In this document: positions 22,937 through 35,000 of the stretch, one piece after another
Position numbering within the stretch: the stretch's first letter is position 1
Layout: each line of letters opens with the position of its first letter
From: Edaphochlamys debaryana
Taxonomy: Eukaryota; Chlorophyta; Chlorophyceae; Chlamydomonadales
NCBI GenBank assembly: GCA_016858145.1
Contig: JAEHOE010000011.1
Span: forward strand, 1,240,001 to 1,304,000
DNA: 64,000 nucleotides
Reading direction: 5' to 3'
Program-made: the position numbers and the translations under genes
Notes under the pieces: model-generated
What the model was told of the DNA's origin: nothing
Databases searched by the model: none
The model's input: only the letters and a program-made list of their open reading frames with translations

Positions 22937-25635
22937 ATGGCCGCTGCGGCCGCGGACGCAGCGCTTTGCGTCGGGGACTCGGAATCGCAGGTGCTGAGCA
23001 GACCTGAGCCCAGCCTGCTCTCATATGCACGACAGACTTTGACCGGCCGAATGAGCACTCTCGCGCCTTCCACTCCGCCCTCGCCCCTGCCCCCATTCCC
23101 ACTCCATCCACAGGCCCCTCGACCCTCGGCCGAGGCTCACAGTCCCCCGAACGGCCGCGACGCCGGCTTGATGGATTCCAGCTGGGAGCTGATATCCGTA
23201 GGGCCGCTAGCGCAAGGGCAGCAGCTGGCCCCGGCGTTGGGCGCGGCCCTGGCAACACCCCTCGGGGAGCGGGAAATCGACGCGGCGGCAGACGCACTGC
23301 TGGCGATGCTTGGCGGCAGCGTCTGGGACAGGTGGGGCGCCGGACCACAAAAGCATAACTCAAAGCTAGCGAACTGCTGGGGGCTGAGTTCTTGGTCTTC
23401 ATGCTGACCGCTTTGTTGCCCCGTTTCCGTCTCTCAGTGCCAGCGGAAGCACGGGCTCCCCCCCCCGCGCCGGCCCTTCCGTCACCATCACAGAGGTACC
23501 AGCGGGTGCTGAGTCCGAGGGAGGCGGGTTCCGGCAAGACTGCGTAGCGGGGCCTGCACCTGGCCCGGCGGAGGCCCCAGAGCCGGTGGCAGCAGGCGGT
23601 CACAACACCGCACAGGGGCTGTCGGAGGAGGCCAACACGTCCACGACGGCCCCAGTGGCGACTGCAGTCCTAAAGCCCGGCGTAGGCATGACGGGCGAGC
23701 GGGACGACCAGCCGGAGGGAGAGCGTCAAGAGGAGGGGTCTGTAGAAGCAGCCGGGCTGAGCGTCGACGGGACAGTGGGCCGGGCGGCCGAGGGCCCAAC
23801 CGAGGCCCGGGTCAGCAGGAGTGGCACAGGGTGCGGCATGGGCGACGGCGATGGCGGCGGTGGCGGTGGTGGTGGCAGCTTCGCCAGCGGCACGAGTGGC
23901 GCGGCGGCGGCGGCCGAGGCCTGCGGGGCGCTGGCGCTGCCGCTCGGCCCGGGGCTGCCGCTGGGTGGGCTGGTGGCGGCGGCCAAGGAGATGGTGGGTG
24001 GGCGATGGCGTTGGTGCGAGGCAGGGGCGTGCGAAGGGTGGGTGGGGTTCGCGCGGCTATGTACCAGGAGGTTCGCTCAGCTTTGGTGGGCTTCTAGTGG
24101 GGCCTGAAATGTAGTGGGGCCTGAAATGAAACCGAAGAGCCTGTCTGGGCAGCGTCGGGGACCGCCTCGCCCTCGGCAGCCCTACCTCCTGCATCTGGCG
24201 AGAAAGAGACGAGAGGAGTTGGCTGCTGGGAAGAGGGACTGTGCCGGCGCTCCCGGTCCTGATGCCCTCCACATACAAGCGATGTCTTCTCGCACACGCA
24301 ATTTGAGTCTTCTGCTGCTCCACTCTCCCCCTCCCTGACCTCTTTCTCCCTGCCGTGTAACCCTGCCGCCGACCCGCGGCCTCACCCCGCTTCCCCGACG
24401 CTCTCTCACCCTCGCCCTCACCTGCTCGTTCGCCCTCGCTCTCGCCCCTGACCTCGCCCCACGCCCCACACAGCTGCGCCGGCCGGGCATGCAGCAAGAG
24501 GTGCTCCGCTTCCTGGAGGAGGACCCGGGGGCGCGGCGGCTGCTGCTGCAGCTGGGCGGGGGGACGCCGCTGGTGAGGCCGGGAAAGGGCAGACCGCGGG
24601 GCAGGTGCAGGGGCGCAGCCGGGTATACTTCACAGAAGCCAGACAAGGTCTATGCGGCCGTGTTACAGCCAGGGGCCCAGGGGTGCAGCCGTCCGCGTGC
24701 GCTCAAGCGCATGGGAGGTCGGGGCATTGCTGTTGTCCATCCTTTACCTGATCACCTGTGCCGTGGCTTTGTGACCTGCAGATCCTGCCAGCACCAGTGC
24801 CAGCCGGGGCCCGGGGCCGTGAGGGCGCTGGCACCCCTGTCTCGGCGCCGGGGCCTGAGGAGACCGACACGGAGCTCGAGCCTGCTGCACCGCACTCGTG
24901 CACCGCTGGCACGTCCGGGCCCGGGGCTGCTGGTGCGGCCGCCTCGCCTGCGGCCGGCAGCGGGCCCACCCAACGCTCGGCCGGCATTCACAGCAGCAAA
25001 GGCAGCGACGAGGGCAGCGACGGCAATGACCGTGACGATGCTGGGGCAGGCGGCCGCGATGGGGCAGGCGGCCCGAACCTGGCGTCTCGCGTGGCGGGAG
25101 CGGTGGTAGGCGGCCTGGAGCACGCGGGAGGGAAGCTGGCCGGCCTGGGCGGCTGGCTGCGGAGCCGGCTGGGCCACGCGCCCCCTGCCCCACAGCCGCA
25201 GCCGCACCCGCAGCCTGGCGAGCGGGAGCCAGCGCGGCAGGAGCAGGGCCGGCAGGCGTCGGCGTCTGGAGGCTCTGGGGGGCCGGGAGGGGCGCAGGCC
25301 AAGGCGCCGTGGGCCCCGCCGCCGCCAGTGGGAGGCGGCTGCGGGCGCGACGCGGGGTCTGGGTTTGGGTCGGAGAGGACGCCTCTGCAGCACGGGGCTG
25401 AGCCGGTGAGTGGCCGGGGGCTGGGGAGGGGTAGGCCGTGGGATACAGGATAGACGGAGGGAGGGAAGGCCCGCGGAGGCGAGAGCCTGGCAGCCTTCCA
25501 CCTACATCCCGGCCTCCTTTACCTCACCCTCCTGCCCTCTCCCCCATTTTGTGCGTCCCGGCGTGGCAGCTGGTGGCGGTGGTGGCCTTAGTGGTGGCCA
25601 TCTTCTGTGTGGCCTTCCTGCGGCGGCCCTTCTGA
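22937..25635 (+). CDS. Unrecognised tail-anchored protein with a candidate ATG8-binding motif
   Basis: Exons: 22937-23331, 23438-23993, 24474-24572, 24782-25405, 25570-25635, in phase, 579 residues. Translation starts MAAAAADAALCVGD. Near residue 79 is DSSWELISVG, which fits the W-x-x-[LIV] ATG8-interacting pattern with an acidic residue and serines just before the Trp. A long acidic, Gly/Ala-rich disordered region follows. A short predicted helix (MQQEVLRFLEEDPGARRLLL) fills the third exon. The last exon encodes LVAVVALVVAIFCVAF and a basic LRRPF end: a classic C-terminal tail anchor with no signal peptide. The protein would sit in a cytosol-facing membrane (ER, mitochondria, plastid envelope or peroxisome). 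The plant ATG8-interacting proteins ATI1/ATI2 share an N-terminal WEVV motif and a membrane segment near the C terminus, but I see no alignable similarity beyond that. Gene identity is unknown. Confidence 0.75.
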
Positions 25636-25960
25636 GGCGGCCCTTCTGATGAGGCAGCCTCGAAGAGGCGGCCCTCCTGAGGCGGCCCTTCTAAGGCGGC
25701 CCCGAAGAGGTGGCCCTGCTGAGGTGGTCGGACTGAAGTCCTTCCGAGGCGGTCCTGACGTGTGGGCCTCCTGAGGGCCAGCGCTCTTCAGCCAGCACCA
25801 CAGAGCATTCCTGCGCCGGCCCTTCTGATGAGGCAGCCCTAAAGTGGCGGCCCATTTTGAAGCAGCCCTTCTATGTGGGCCTTCCCTGGGGTGCCCTGCC
25901 GCGGCAGGGGCCTTCCTGGGGCGGCCCTTGCGGGTGGGCGACATTCGGGGGGGTTTGTGG
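25617..25960 (+). repeat. Degenerate GGCGGCCCTTCTGA repeats spanning the stop codon
   Basis: The last codons of the tail-anchored gene (CGGCGGCCCTTCTGA) are followed by many decayed copies of GAGGCGGCCCTTCTGA-like units, dense at 25617-25715 and again at 25815-25935. They form the start of the 3' UTR. Confidence 0.8.
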
Positions 25961-27121
25961 ATGGCTGAGAAGCGGTGGTTTGCCCTATGGTTGCCAGGAT
26001 GGGCTCGCTGGGAATGTGGGTAAGGATGCCGAACGCCACGCTGTATATGTGGGCTGTACTAGCAGTTTGTATACCAATTAATATACTAATTGTCCTTGTG
26101 ATGGACCTAGCAAGTACCTGCTCTGTCTAATTGCCTTGCCGTTCGGCCAGTGGGTCCCTTACGGGAGTGCATTCGGGTACGTAGTGTGCTGTCCTGGGCC
26201 TGCTGACTGGGACCTTAGAAGTTGAAGCCGCCAGACAGGACACGGGCTCGCTCCACGGTAATGGATGCTCGAGTTTACGCCGACGACAAGCAGTCAAGTC
26301 CGGATGAATAATGTTGCTTGGGCGGCAACACCGCCCCCAGGCACCCGGCCGGCCGCTAGAACCGTCTGTGAGTCGCACGCAAAACAGCTAGACACCGCAG
26401 CCGCACAGCCCTAAAGCTTGCGCAAGAGTAACATGGCACAGCAACTTCTCATCTGCCACGACCAGGCCATGACACACCAAGCGTCCTGAGACAGCAAACG
26501 CGGGTACGGCACTGGTCCGGCCAGGGCGCAAACGGCCATGCCTGCCCTGCCTACCGGAAGATCTAGCTGCAACCTGCCGTACTGCAGGGTTGCTACATAG
26601 GGCTCATCCTGCCGTACAGTTGGCCGCTCAGTTATCAATGCACAAGAAGATGAATAAGAAAGGGGACACACGGCCGTCTTGACACCACACCTACCAGCAA
26701 CGCCAAGTGAGGACAGTTGCTCGTGTGACCGGCGCCGCCTCCGAACTTGAAAGCATGAAGCACATAGCAGATTTCGAAGAAGTATATATAAGTCATGAAG
26801 AAGTGCACGACGAATAAGGGGGCCCAAGCGAACCCGCTCTTTGTCCTGGTCACACCCCCATGCCCCGGGCTAAGCCCCGGATACTTGCACGTTGCCTTGG
26901 CCCTCATGCCCCGTGTCCTGTGGAGGGACCCCAGTCAGGGATGAAGCCCACGTCCCCACCATGTCCCCTCCTCTCTTGATCTTTCGCCCCCCGAGGCGGT
27001 CGTTCGTTGCATGAGCCCCCGTCTACGTCCTCTCGACATTAGCTCGAGCCACAAAGGGCCCCAGCGCCACCTCTTTCACCTTGTCATCAACATATCCAAC
27101 CAGGCAGGACACCGCCGCCCT
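25636..27121. other. Convergent 3' UTR / spacer between genes 4 and 5
   Basis: No exon chain could be supported. It holds the decayed repeats above, an AT-rich stretch near 26040-26095 with a small palindrome (26075-26092), and three GTACGGCA/TGCCGTAC octamers (26500-26620). I found no TGTAA signal on either strand here, so the transcript ends are not located. Confidence 0.5.
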
Positions 27122-29053
27122 CTACTTCTTGGCCTTCTTGGGCGCACAGCCATTGCACGAGTTGACTGTGTACGAGTCGCCCGAACCGCCCGCGGCCGAG
27201 GCCTTGAGGCGCCGGCGCACGGCGGGGCCCACGTATCCGTCCAGGCTGGCGCTGGGGACACCATCGTGAGTGTACGCCAGGGTGCTCCGCCTCCCGGTGG
27301 TGGTGCCGTTGCTGGTTGCGTTGACCGCGGCCTTTGGGTCACACAGGCAGTCGACCTGGGGCACAGGGGCAAGGCCGCAAGGGAAGGAAGGGGGGGATTG
27401 GAGCTCCGCACACCAAGCAGCGGTGGATGGATACAAGCGCTAAGGAGGGGCGGGTTGAGGGCCGCAACGCCCGTGTGCCGGAATCCCAGCAGGAGACGCG
27501 GACAGGGGAGGAGCTTCAGTCAGACGCGCCGGTAGCCCCTCACCAGTCCGTCTCCGTCTGTGTCGGCGATACGGCGGCAGCCTTGGGAGACGGGGCAGTG
27601 GCAGTGCCGGTTCTTGTAGGCTGTGGGGATCACAGAGGAAGGGGTGGACAAGACAGAGAGACGGTTTGGCGGGTGGGGGCGAGGAGGGAGCGAACTGCAG
27701 CAAACCCACAGACCGGACCACTTCATCAGCTGGACCCCTTCAGCCCCCAGTGGACCCCTTCTGGACCCGTCTGGATCCCTACTGGACCCGACCGGACCCG
27801 TCCTGACCCCGCCAGCAATTCGGCTAGACCTCACGCCTTTGACTCCGCCCCTCCCCGCCTACAGTCTTTGATGTAGAAGCACGTCCCGGGCGTGGTCAGC
27901 AGAGGGTTGCTCAGCGGGTCGAAGTCCTGCTTGTCGGTCTGCGCCGACACAAGTGCCTTGGCCACACCGCGAGTGATGTCATCGTTCAGACCCGTCACGA
28001 AAGCAGTGCTGCGCGTGGGCGGCGGGTTAGGGACACAGGGCCTCAGAACACAGGGCGCAGTGCGAGACGTGCGTGGCGGGGTAAGGAGCCGCCTGTTACA
28101 GGTGTCTCATGCACGTCGGACAGCGGCTGTCTTGGATGCGTGCCAGTCGCAGCCTAGGCCTGCGCGTCACAGTGCCCCAAGCACCATGATTGTGCGCGTT
28201 CCCACGCTTCGTCCGACCCACGCACCAGCTAGAGTTGGCGTTGCAGAAGGTCAAGGGGCTCAGCACGAGGCCCGTGAGGTTGCCCTTGGCGATGTCCACA
28301 TCCAGAATTACTGTGTAGCCCGGCTGGGGCGGGCACACCAGGTCTGAGGGCGGGAAAAGTAGTGCGGGCAAACTGTGAGAAAACGGAACGTGGCATAGGT
28401 AATATGGTAATCCCAGAAAGCAAGCACCACACACCGTAACCACTCCCAAGGAACCCACGCCCACGCACCCGCGGACTTATAGTACAGGCACGCGCCCTGC
28501 CGCTCGGTATGGTAGTACCCTGCCGTGTTGTACAGGAAACCCTGGCCGGCGAACTGGGGGTAGGCCGAGAAGGCGCGGCAGGAGCGGCGCTTGCGGCACT
28601 CGTCCAGCGGGCTGGCCCAGCTGCCGTCAGCTCTAGCTGGATTCAGGATCTCGTTGCCCATCGTGTCCGTGTTTACGTAAGCCTCGTAGCCTGTGATGTC
28701 GGGGCAGACGCTGCCAGCTACAGAAGGCAAACGAGGGGATGCGGGGTGCACGCAAGCCGGAACGGTTCAGGGTTCAGGGCCAGGGCAGGGGCGGTGACGA
28801 GTCAGGCGCACGTGGGCGGCGGTGTCAAGAGCAGGAGACTATTCAGAAGGCCCCGCTGCCACCCGCCGCCACCTGAGCCCGACGTCCTGGACCTGCACAC
28901 CAGGCTCACCGACACAAATGCCGTAGCTGTCCTTCTTGTAGCCGGCCTGGCACGTCTCGCAGTCCTGGCTTGCCCCATCGGCGCTGGACTTGCACACAGC
29001 AAAGGGGTTGCCCGGACACGGGTTCACGGCGCAAGGGTCCAAGATGCTGACAC
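27122..29053 (-). other. C-terminal block of the matrix protein: EGF-like, PAN-like, unique tail
   Basis: Residues about 2130-2451. Exon 28910-29053 is a Cys-rich EGF-like unit (DPCAVNPCPGNPFAVC). Exon 28469-28717 (CPDITGYEAYV) is a PAN-like module related to the one at the N terminus. A unique domain and an acidic DTDGDGL loop follow. The protein ends CNGCAPKKAKK. Confidence 0.75.
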
Positions 29054-32000
29054 CTGCGCGCGATTGGCAATGCATGGGACTCCGGTTGCCGATGAGTAAC
29101 GGGCGAAGCCGTGCGTGTCGCGCCATTGGGTGTGGCAGTGGGCGCAGCTGATGACAGCTGGGGAGCCGCCTGGCTGGCTCGCTCGCTCACCCGCATCCCA
29201 GCCGAAGCGCGGTGCGTAGTGCCGCCGCAGCGCCTCCAGCCCCGCGGGCGTCAGCGCACGGCTGTAGACGAGGATCACCTGCAAGTGGCGGGGGACGAGC
29301 CAAGGATCGCTGCAAACACAGGGCCCTGCGCGCTCGCAGCGCTTGGGCTGCACCTCAGCACCCAGTGCCCGCTCCCACCCAGCTACCCCGCTCACAATAA
29401 GCTTGGCTGACACTCTGCCTATGTGGGGTGTGAACGGCTGCTCGTGTTAGCCAGGGAAGCGTAGGCGCGGCGGGTAGCCGGCCGGTTCTAAGTGCCCGAA
29501 GCCCGCCCCATCCCGCCCAGCCCGTTACGTTTAAGTCGCCGCCGTAGTCGCGTCGCGAGCCGCAGTGTGTAGCTGGAGATAGTGTGGTAGACTAGGGTGC
29601 TAGGGTGCACTAGGACTGTGGTGCCTATGTGGGGTGTGTGGGTGATGGTCTATGCGGGCTGTCTGCTCACCGAAACCCGGCCGCGGTAGATCCAATTCTC
29701 TGCGTCCTGGATGGTGCCCACCCCCAGGCGGCCGCCCACGGGCAGCGGGCGCTGGTTGGCCCAGGACTTGAGCGGAAGCACACTGGAGCCCGAGGGTGCC
29801 GTACGGTACAGCGCACCCGCCCGGCCGCCAGGCTGCCGTACGAAGGCCTGGGCAAGGAGACCGGGTGGCCGAAAGGGCGTGTTATTGTCGAAGGGCGCAT
29901 CTTGCATGCCAACCCGCGCCCCTTGCCGCAACAAGGGCCCTTCCCGCCAACGACCGACCGCCGCCGTACGTCCGCACGCTCCGCAGTACATGCCGTACAT
30001 ACCTGCATGTTCCACGTGTCCTTGAGCTCCGGGTAGTAGGCGCTGAAGTACTCTTCGCCCGTACTTGGATCCAGGAGCGTGACGCCCTGGCCCAGAAACA
30101 GCTGTGCATCGGTGGCGCTGTCGTACATGGCAATGTGCGGCAGCTCCAACACGCCGCGTTGTTGCTCTGGCTTCGCGATTACAACCACGGTGAACCCCGC
30201 GGTCGCGGAAGAGTTCCAGCCCTGAAGCTCCGCCGAAGTAGCGTCGTCGTTGACGCTCGAGCCCGAGCAGCCTTGCATGGTCAGCAGATCGTCGTGGATC
30301 ATGGTGCCGTACCCTCCCTCGGTTGCGGATGAGTCAAAGTAGCACGAGGGGATGGCCGCCGTACCGCCGCTGAAGAGCAGCAGCGGCTTTGTGTCGCCCC
30401 GCACGTCGGTCCAGGTGTAGATCTCGCTGGAAAGCTTAGTAACGCCGCGCGAGGCGTCGAAGTGCCCAGCCTCCGGCTTGAGGTCATTGGGCAGGTCTGT
30501 TGGAAGGCACACGTGATGACGGAGCGGGGGCAGTACGGCGGGGCGGGATTACTGTCAAGGGCGAGCACTTCACACAGGGGGCATTGGGGTAACCATGGGG
30601 TGGCAGTGTGCGTGGAGGCGAGTGGACAGCTGAACTACGCATCCAAACCTCACCGACGCTGATCCTGAAACGGGGCATGTAGGAGCGGTAGATGGCGTCC
30701 AGGTGGTCCAGGGTGAGCGCCCGGTTGTAGACCAGCACAACCTGCGCGGCGGTTGATTGGATGGGGGCAGGGGAGGGTGGTGGTGATGCAAGGAGTGAGC
30801 CCAGTACCTTGGCCCCTTGGACCGCATCTGGACAGCCAGCTCTCGCTGAGGCTCGTGTATGCATCCCAGTTAGTTCGAGTACGGCAGATGCCATACATTC
30901 GCACGCACCGAGATGGCGCCCTTGAAGTACTGCGCGTTGTCCCGCCAGTCCGCCCCAACGACGAAACTGTCCGCGTCAACAGGGGTGGGGGTCTGACCCG
31001 TCCAGGTCAGGTAGGAGGCGACAGAGCGCTGAGTCATCACGTCCGACGCCGAGGAGTTGTACTTATTCCGGTAGTACGCGCCTGCCGTACCGCCGGGCTG
31101 CCGTACGTAGGCGTGCATGGCCCACGCGTCGTACTGCGGCGGCGGCATGGTGCCCGCCATCGAGGGGACCGTGGTCGCGGATCCGTCGTACAACGACATC
31201 TTGGATCCGAACACCAGCTCCCTGCCAGGAGCGGTCGTGGGGTTGCGGCTAAGCGTGACGAGCCTGAAATCCGCAGTCGCGCCAACATTGGGACGCTGCT
31301 GGTACCCGATAACCACAATGCTGAACGCCGCGGTGGGCGCGTTGCTCCAGCCAATGAGGGTCGTCGGCAGTCGCGCAAAGCACGTGGAGCCGTCCGTGAT
31401 GATTGCGCCCAGCGAAGTCTCCAGGGTGCAGTTCCCGGTGAGGGTGAGGTTCTGGTTGCGGGCGACGTCCTTCCACGAGGTGGCGCGCTTGGCCGTGCCG
31501 GTTGCGGTCACGCCGCGCCCCGCGTCGAAGTGGGCGCACTCGGGCTTGAGGTCCAGGTCAGGGCCTGCGGGCGGGGGGGGAAGAGGGGGTGGGCGGAGGC
31601 GTTGAAAGAGGTGGAGCGACCCCAGAGCGTTCCGCCACGGAACAAGGCCCCCGCCAAACGGGCTCCACAGCCACGTCAGCCCCGCCTTCAGGAGCCCATC
31701 CCCCAAGCTTCATACTTTTGCACGATCTGCTGCTCACTCATACAAAGAGCCAGGAAGAGCCCAGTCCCCTCGCTCCCATCTCTTGCGAAACGTTTCGCTA
31801 GCTTACTCTCGCAGATGCCAAAGGCGTTCTTGATGGTGCCGGCCTGGCACTGGGAGCAGTCCTGGGCGCGACCGTCTGGCGAGGGCTTGCACACGGCCCG
31901 GGGGTCACCTGGAGGGGGGGCCCGCGGGTTGGGGGCTTCGGGTTAGGGGTATGCTATCCCCCATTTGCTGGGGCAGTAAACCCGGGCCGCTGGTGCCCAG

Positions 32001-35000
32001 TCTGGGCTGGAGACTAGACCCTGGCAGTCGCCGGTAACCGCAGCCTGAGCCGCCTGTCACAACCAACATCTCACCTGGGCAGGGGTTCGTGTGGCAGGGG
32101 TTCGCCACGAGCGCTCCTGCTCGGGTGGAGCACGGGAAGCAGAGTCAGGTCGACAGCCACCCAGTGAGCCCTTCACTCATGGAAACGCCACATCAAAATG
32201 TGTGAACTTAGACTCAGCCCACCTTTGCCGCCCACTCGGTACACGCTGTTGGCGGAGGCCCCGCCGCAGGTGGCCTCGGCGTCGCCGCTGCAGGGCACGG
32301 CGCAGGCGAGGCCGCTGGGGCAGCCCTCCACTCCCACGGCCTCGTCGAAGCCGCCAAAGCAGTTGCGGCCGTTGTTGAGCGCGAACACGCGCAGGCCTGT
32401 GAGGACACATGGGGTCGCAAGCAACACCATGTCTAGTACGGCTCCTGGGGTCCAAGCCCATTGTTTGGGTCCCGCCTCACGCCCCTCCTCCGTGCCGTGC
32501 CAACGGCTTCCTCCCAGGCCCCTTGCGCGCGCGCACCCTTGTCCCGCGCGAGGCTGTCGCACAGCGCCGGCGTCATGGCGGCATGGTTGGAGGCCAGCAC
32601 GATGGGGAAGCGGCGCTGCAGCGGCGCCGTGAAGCACCCCAGAAACGTGGGCGCTGCGGCACGGACAGGTTGGTGGAGAGGAACAGGCAAAGGGTCGAGC
32701 CGGTAAGCTGGATCAAGCGACCACTCCCAACTCAGGGGCTCCCATGTGTGGCAACCCATTAGCAGCAGCAGCCCTGTCCGCTCGCCCCCAGCTTGGTTCG
32801 CCCTAACCCTGCCTGCAGCGACGTGCACACGCACCCGTCGTGTCGACGCTCCATCCAAACCGGGGCGCGTAGAAGCGGTGGAGCGCCGTGACCTGCTGCC
32901 GCGTCAGCGCCCGGTTGTACACCAGCACCACCGCCAGCTTGCCCCGCAAAAACGCCGAGTTGGTGCGAACGTCGGCCCCCACAGCGAAGCCGTCACCGTC
33001 GATCCGAACCGCGGCCTGGCCGCTGAAGCTCTGCACCATCGTCAGCCCGGCGGGGCCACCTCGGAACAGGGCACCGGTGGTGCCGCCTGGCTTCCGGACG
33101 AGCACGTCCAGGTTCCAGACGCCCGCTTGGGCGGACGGGGCGGTTGCGTTGAAGGCCCAACCGCCGGTGCCGTTGACCGACGTGTAGATCGACGAGCCGA
33201 GGGACAGTTGGTAGTTGGCGTCGGTCGGGGTGCGGCTGAGCTGGGCCAGGACGTAGGGGGTCGTGGGGGCCGCTTGCTGCTGCGAGATGGTGACGATCGT
33301 GAAGGCGGCAGTGGGGGACGCGCTCCAGCCCGCGAGCTTGGTGGCCATGCGGCCGGTGCAGCTGCCTCCAAACACGACGCTGCGCGGGCGCGGGGGGGAG
33401 GGGGCGGCAAGGCGGAGCGGTTGGGGGGCACCCAGAGGCAAGGGCAGAGCTGCGTTAGCTGCGTCAGTACGCGCCTGCAAGATTCCCAGTGATTTGCATG
33501 CCAACCATGACCCCGCGCGCGGCAACCACGACCGCCCAGGCGCCGGCCTTTTCCCCGCCCAGGCCCCACCCAGGCCCAGCCCAGGCCCAGCCCCTGGGCC
33601 CACCTGCCGTAGCCGCCGCCAACCGCCGACACGTCCTGGCTACAGGCGCCGCTCAGCGCCAGCGCCTGCCCCGCCACCTGGCCCAGCCACCGCACCGCCG
33701 CGCCGGTGGTGTTGCTCAGCTGCAGGCCCCGGGCTGCGTCGAAGTTTGCCGCGTCGGGCCGGAGGTAGAGGGGCAGATCTGCGTGGCAAGGGCGGCGGCG
33801 GGCAGGGGTGGGGGCGGGGCAGATAGATTAAGATGGAGAGGGCGCCTGGACTGTGCGCCTGGACTGAAGTGCAGTGAGCGCGTGCGCACATGCTGCCATC
33901 CAGCACCGACCCCGCCCTGAGGGTACCGTGGCCAGGCACGAGTGAGTCACCTACCGGTGGCCCAGCCGAAGCGCGGCGCGTACGACCTGTACACCGCGCT
34001 GATCTGCTGTGACGTCAGCGCCTTGTTGTACACGAGTACGGCACCGACGCGGCCCTTGAGGAAATTGGCGTAGTCACGGTGGTCGGCTCCGATGGTGAGA
34101 TTGCCTCCGTCAACCCCAACCCCGCTGTCCTCCAGCCAAGACCTGATGGCGACGGCCGTCTCGCCCGCGCCACCCAGGCCCAGGCTGCGGTACCAGGTCC
34201 TCGTCGTACCGCCGACGTGTCGTACGAGCGCGTTAAAACTCCACGTGTCGTACTGGTCAAAGCAGGGATCGCTGTACCCATCGTCCAAGTACTGGCTCGC
34301 GTAACCGCCGTAATCCGGCGGCGTGGTTCGGATCTCGCCGTACAGCAGCGTGTCACCGTTAGTAAGCACGACCTGGTTGTTGTAGTTATCGGGCGTGCGG
34401 CTGATCTGTGAGAGCACGTACGAGTCTCGATCTAGCGGCACAGGCGGCGTGGCCTGCTTTGAGATGATGAGGACTGTGAACGCGGCCGTCTGGTCGTTGC
34501 TCCACGCGGGGAGCGGCATGTCGTCCAGGGTTTTGCCAAAGCACGTGTTCCCGTCGAACACGAGGCTGCCGTACCCCTCGGCCGCAGCCGTATCAACCGA
34601 GCAGTTGCCGTACAGCTCAACCTGGAGGGGGGTCGATGCGAAGAGGGCAAGTATTGGGCATCGAACGGCGGCTCAAGCATGCATGCTCCCCTCATGCCTC
34701 ACAGAACCCCGCCCATTGGGCGCTGTCAACACCACCCAACACGCTTGCTCGCCTGCAGCCCCGACCCCAGGAAGTTGTCGGACCAGCGCAGCGGCTCGTT
34801 GCCGCTGATGCTCCCCAGAATGATGCCGCTGCTCGCGTCGAAGTGGCCCGACTCGGGGCGCAGGTCCAGAATGGTGCTCGTCAGGTCTGGGTGGGGGAGC
34901 GAGCAGGAGGGAAATTAGGTAGAGGTAGGGGGAGGGCACCCGGGTAAATGCAAGAAGGCCAGGCGAGGACTGGCGCGGAAAGGAGGGGGCAGGGAGGTCC

